Shown here: in pieces, positions 21,762 through 24,823 of the stretch
Position numbering within the stretch: position 1 is the stretch's first letter
How the letters are laid out: the number at the start of each line of letters is the position of its first letter
The notes under the pieces: generated by a model
The model's database searches: none
The model's input: the letters and a program-made list of their open reading frames with translations, nothing else
Told to the model about the DNA's origin: nothing
IMG/VR virus record: IMGVR_UViG_3300011252_000463
Span: 1 to 24,823 of that record
Strand: one strand, 5' to 3'
Source of the DNA: a virus
Length of the DNA stretch: 24,823 nt
Program-made: the position numbers and the translations under genes

Positions 21762-23530
21762 TGGCTACCAGCGCAAATACATATCTTAAGGTAACTGAAG
21801 TAGATTTTGATGATATCAGAACAAATCTTAAAAGTTACCTAAGTACACAAGATCAATTTCAAGACTATAACTTTGAGGGTTCAGCATTAGCAACTCTCTT
21901 AGATGTTCTTGCATACAATACTCATTACAATGCATTCTATTTGAATATGCTTGCGAATGAGATGTTCTTAGATACTGCTCAACAAAGAGACTCAGTTGTA
22001 TCGCGTGCTAAAGAACTTGGGTATCTGCCTTCATCTGCGATTGGTGCTCAGGCGAATGTCAGTCTTACATTTACAGGTATAGCAAATACAAATGCGCAGT
22101 TTACAATTCCACGTAATGCTACCTTTACCACTACGGTAGATGATGTTTCATATACCTATGTTGTTCCTACAGCAAAGACTGTTGTAAATGTAAGTAATAC
22201 ATTCAGCACTTCACTAATTATCAAAGAAGGCACACCGCTCACTCACAGGTTCACTGTAAGCGCATCGAACCCAGAGCGATACATTATACCGAATGTTAAT
22301 GTTGATACATCAAGCATTAAAGTCACAGTGCAAGAGTCTGCATCAGATACGACCACTACGGAATTCTTACGAGCAACCAATACCAAACAGATAACAGGCA
22401 CTTCGGCAGTTTACTTCTTAGAGGAATCTGCAGATAAAAAATATGAGGTGGTATTTAGTCCAGGAACTTTAGGCAAACCTGTAAAGAATGGTAATATAGT
22501 TATCATTGAATATTTGGTTTGTAACGCTAAAGACACAAATGGAGCAAAAACATTTACGGTTGACAATTTAAATCTTGGTGTGTCATACACTTCAGTTGCT
22601 GTCACAACCAACAAAGCATCATCTGGTGGCAACACTCAAGAGGCTATAGAATCAATTAAATTTAATGCGCCACGAAACTTCCAAACACAAAACCGTGCTA
22701 TCGTTAAGAACGATTACGAAAGAATCATTACTACTGAAAATGCAGATATACAATCCGTGATTGCTTTTGGTGGCGAGGATGCTGATCCTGCAGTATACGG
22801 AAAAGTGTATATTGCATTGAAACCTGTTGGTGCGTTACAAACTACTAACAATAAGAAGGCGCAAATAAAGACATCTATATCAGACCGAACGCCATTAGGT
22901 GTTGACCCTGTGATGATTGATCCAGAGTACACCTATATTATACCAACTGTGAAGGTGTTTTACAACAGAACTTTAAGTACAGCAACAACATCAGAAGTTC
23001 AAAGTGCAGCATTAACTGCTATTACAGACTTCTCTACAAATAATTTAGAGCAGTTTGATAAACGATTTAGATTCTCGCGGTTTGTTCGTGTTTTAGATAA
23101 TTTGACTGTTGCAGAAGTATTAAATACCGATGCTTCGGTTCAGATGCAAAAACGCATATCACCATCATTAAATATATCGCAAAGTATTGATATACTATTT
23201 AATAATCCTATTAGAACATCTACACTATCTTCTACTCAGTTTGTATTTGAAACATTTAATTGTTTCTTGGATGACGATGGATTAGGTACGGTGAGAGTTT
23301 ATCGGTTTGATGACACGAACGCGAAGGTTATACAAAACTCTAATATTGGAACAATAAACTACACAACTGGTAAGATTACATTGTCTAACTTCAAAGTAAG
23401 TAGCATCGTTGGAGCGCAACTAAAGATAAACGCTACACCAGATACTTTAGATGTTACACCACTTAGGGAACAGATACTAATCATGCAATCTGTTGATGCA
23501 GTTGTAACAGCAATCAGCGAGTTTGAATAA
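21761..23530 (+). CDS. 6: T4 gp6-like baseplate wedge protein (baseplate J family)
   Basis: 589 residues, T4 gp6 being 660. N-terminal part: LKSYLSTQDQFQDYNFEGSA, LATLLDVLAYNTHYNAFYLN, MLANEMFLDTAQQRDSVVSR, AKELGYLPSSAIGAQANVSL, all typical of gp6/gpJ proteins. In the middle: APRNFQTQNRAIVKNDYERI and FGGEDADPAVYGKVYIALKP, the second conserved block. gp6 dimers form the continuous ring that ties the six wedges together. The final region (TFNCFLDDDGLGTVRVYRFD) is less conserved. It shares one base with the gene 25 stop and one with the next start (TAATG). Confidence 0.94.
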   Translation: MATSANTYLKVTEVDFDDIRTNLKSYLSTQDQFQDYNFEGSALATLLDVLAYNTHYNAFYLNMLANEMFLDTAQQRDSVVSRAKELGYLPSSAIGAQANVSLTFTGIANTNAQFTIPRNATFTTTVDDVSYTYVVPTAKTVVNVSNTFSTSLIIKEGTPLTHRFTVSASNPERYIIPNVNVDTSSIKVTVQESASDTTTTEFLRATNTKQITGTSAVYFLEESADKKYEVVFSPGTLGKPVKNGNIVIIEYLVCNAKDTNGAKTFTVDNLNLGVSYTSVAVTTNKASSGGNTQEAIESIKFNAPRNFQTQNRAIVKNDYERIITTENADIQSVIAFGGEDADPAVYGKVYIALKPVGALQTTNNKKAQIKTSISDRTPLGVDPVMIDPEYTYIIPTVKVFYNRTLSTATTSEVQSAALTAITDFSTNNLEQFDKRFRFSRFVRVLDNLTVAEVLNTDASVQMQKRISPSLNISQSIDILFNNPIRTSTLSSTQFVFETFNCFLDDDGLGTVRVYRFDDTNAKVIQNSNIGTINYTTGKITLSNFKVSSIVGAQLKINATPDTLDVTPLREQILIMQSVDAVVTAISEFE

Positions 23531-24823
23531 TGGCAGTCAATGACAAAATATCGAAACTGGTAGCATCTCAGTTTCCATCATTCTATAAAGAAGATGGCGC
23601 AAACTTTCTTCAGTTCATAGAAGCATATTATGCTTGGATGGAAACTACAGGTCAGATGACCGATGGGATTCGTAATTTAGAATCATATCGTGATATAAGC
23701 ACCACAACAAACGACTTCATTGATTACTTCACCAAAACATTTTTACCCTCTGTTCCGACAAGCATACTAGCGGACAAAAAACTTGCAGTCAAAAATGTAA
23801 AGTTTTTTAATGAGTCACGAGGAACATTCGAAGCATATAAGTTAATGTTCCGTGCAGTGTTTGGTGAGGATATTGATCTCAATCTACCTGCTGATCAGAT
23901 ATTGATTGTTTCTGATGGTGATTGGGTTATAGATCGTTATGTCACAGCTCAATATGATGACGCAAACTATTCTTTAATTGGTCAAGAAATAGTTGGTGTA
24001 GAATCAGGCGCAACTGCTCTAGTAGAAGATATTATTCGCAGAAGAATTAATGGCAAAGATATTATGCAGATTCTTTTGTCTAATATCATTGGCACATTTG
24101 GTAATTTGGAGAACATTAGACTTTCCACTGACACCAACTCAAATGGACAAACTCCAGTTATTAATGCTGGCATCAGTACGATTACAATATCTACAGGTGG
24201 TGCGAGATATCAAGCAGGAGATGTGGTTGATTTAGTTTCTAACAAAACAGGTCTATTTGGTAAAGTTATTGTAACAAATGTTGAGCAACTAAATGGTGCG
24301 TTGACATTTACCATTACCGAAGGTGGTTCTGGTTATAGAACAACTACGTCATCACCTGGAAGTGAGGTTACTATTACAGGTGGTCTTGGAACTGATGCAA
24401 CATTTTCTGTTAATTCAACAGACCTGACAAACTCTTTCGCGTTATTCATTAACAGCAATAAAATAAACAACTTCACGCAGTTTTCTACTCTTGCGCCACG
24501 TATAACGAATACCGACAGCAAACCAAGACGTATGAGTCGGTTTGCTAATACCATTATTGCTGCACCTCGATATGGATTCCCAGAAGTAACAGTTGATGGA
24601 ATCCCAAGTGGATCAGACTATCACGAATATGCTAACTCTGTATTGCGTGTTGCCAATACAAAGGCAATAGCTGTTGGTGCTTCCTTATTTGGAAATAGTT
24701 CATTAGCAAATGCAACGGTTCAGTCTATTATCAGTGGTACTGCTGGCAACGCATATCTAAAAGTTACTGGATACAAAAAGTTTACCGCACTTGAAGGTTT
24801 GAATATGAATTTCAATTCAGGTG
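23530..24823 (+). CDS. 7: gp7-like baseplate wedge protein, 3' end outside window
   Basis: An open frame of 431 codons continues past the window edge. It begins MAVNDKISKLVASQFPSFYK, followed by EDGANFLQFIEAYYAWMETT and LESYRDISTTTNDFIDYF, then LPSVPTSILADKKLAVKNVK and FFNESRGTFEAYKLMFRAVFGEDID. This opening (FPSFYxEDGxNFxxFIxAYYxWME, then a DI-x-T-x-x-x-F-I-x-Y-F block) is the one seen in the large protein after gp6 in marine T4-like phages, usually called gp7. Beyond residue 150 come Gly/Thr-rich beta segments (TISTGGARYQAGDVV, TITEGGSGYR) that look like repeated binding or fibre-attachment modules. T4 gp7 has 1032 residues, so much is probably missing here. Confidence 0.82.
   Translation, partial: MAVNDKISKLVASQFPSFYKEDGANFLQFIEAYYAWMETTGQMTDGIRNLESYRDISTTTNDFIDYFTKTFLPSVPTSILADKKLAVKNVKFFNESRGTFEAYKLMFRAVFGEDIDLNLPADQILIVSDGDWVIDRYVTAQYDDANYSLIGQEIVGVESGATALVEDIIRRRINGKDIMQILLSNIIGTFGNLENIRLSTDTNSNGQTPVINAGISTITISTGGARYQAGDVVDLVSNKTGLFGKVIVTNVEQLNGALTFTITEGGSGYRTTTSSPGSEVTITGGLGTDATFSVNSTDLTNSFALFINSNKINNFTQFSTLAPRITNTDSKPRRMSRFANTIIAAPRYGFPEVTVDGIPSGSDYHEYANSVLRVANTKAIAVGASLFGNSSLANATVQSIISGTAGNAYLKVTGYKKFTALEGLNMNFNSG

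Noticed and set aside
1-24823. tRNA genes, CRISPR arrays, insertion sequences or integrase sites
   Set aside because: I saw no cloverleaf with conserved T-loop, no regularly spaced direct repeats and no transposase or integrase motif, although a covariance search was not possible.

Overview
This AT-rich window looks like part of the genome of a marine T4-like myovirus. The main evidence is a large set of T4-type genes: baseplate genes 48, 53, 27, 5, 25, 6 and 7, gene 4, a gene 26-type ORF, and the replication/late-transcription genes 33, 59 and 32. T4-type late promoter octamers (TATAAATA) support this. The gene content (A-type Fe-S carrier, 2OG-Fe(II) oxygenase, SNase-like nuclease, curli genes) fits phages of abundant marine alphaproteobacteria such as SAR11, but the host cannot be read from this sequence.

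Layout. (1) 1-7255, + strand: a tightly packed accessory operon. It encodes the C-terminal part of a CsgG curli secretion channel, a curlin-like secreted protein, a FecR-domain protein with a curlin-like tail, a two-part protein with a new N-terminal domain and C-terminal curlin repeats, two small exported proteins, a metal-type KdsA, and a CHASE2-adenylate cyclase. (2) 7256-9403, + strand: a 28-aa membrane peptide between two hairpins, a DUF1353 protein, a 2OG-Fe(II) oxygenase, a small membrane protein and an SNase-like nuclease. (3) 9409-16696, - strand: read in the direction of transcription, gene 4, an unknown conserved protein, a tail-tube-fold protein, a gene 26-type protein followed by a -1-frame ORF, a tape-measure-like protein with a lytic domain, an IscA-type protein, then genes 33, 59 and 32, ending at a UUCG-loop terminator. 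(4) 16705-24823, + strand: the baseplate genes, ending in a gene 7-like ORF that runs off the window.

How the genes may work together. The accessory operon has an export channel (CsgG), amyloid-type substrates, a FecR-type periplasmic module and a membrane cyclase that could make cAMP. It could therefore remodel the surface of the infected cell and its second-messenger state; this is inference from gene content. The - strand block combines tail-assembly genes with replication genes, the latter carrying their own sigma70-like promoters. The + strand block on the right builds the baseplate.

The strongest unexplained signal is in the gene 26 region. A T7 slippery heptamer, a 6-8 nt spacer and a 10-12 bp stem-loop sit exactly where a -1 frameshift would join the gene 26-type protein to the next ORF, directly upstream of the tape-measure-like gene. 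This matches the layout of lambda-type G/GT tail-assembly chaperones. The other main point of interest is the curli/FecR/CHASE2-cyclase/KdsA operon itself.
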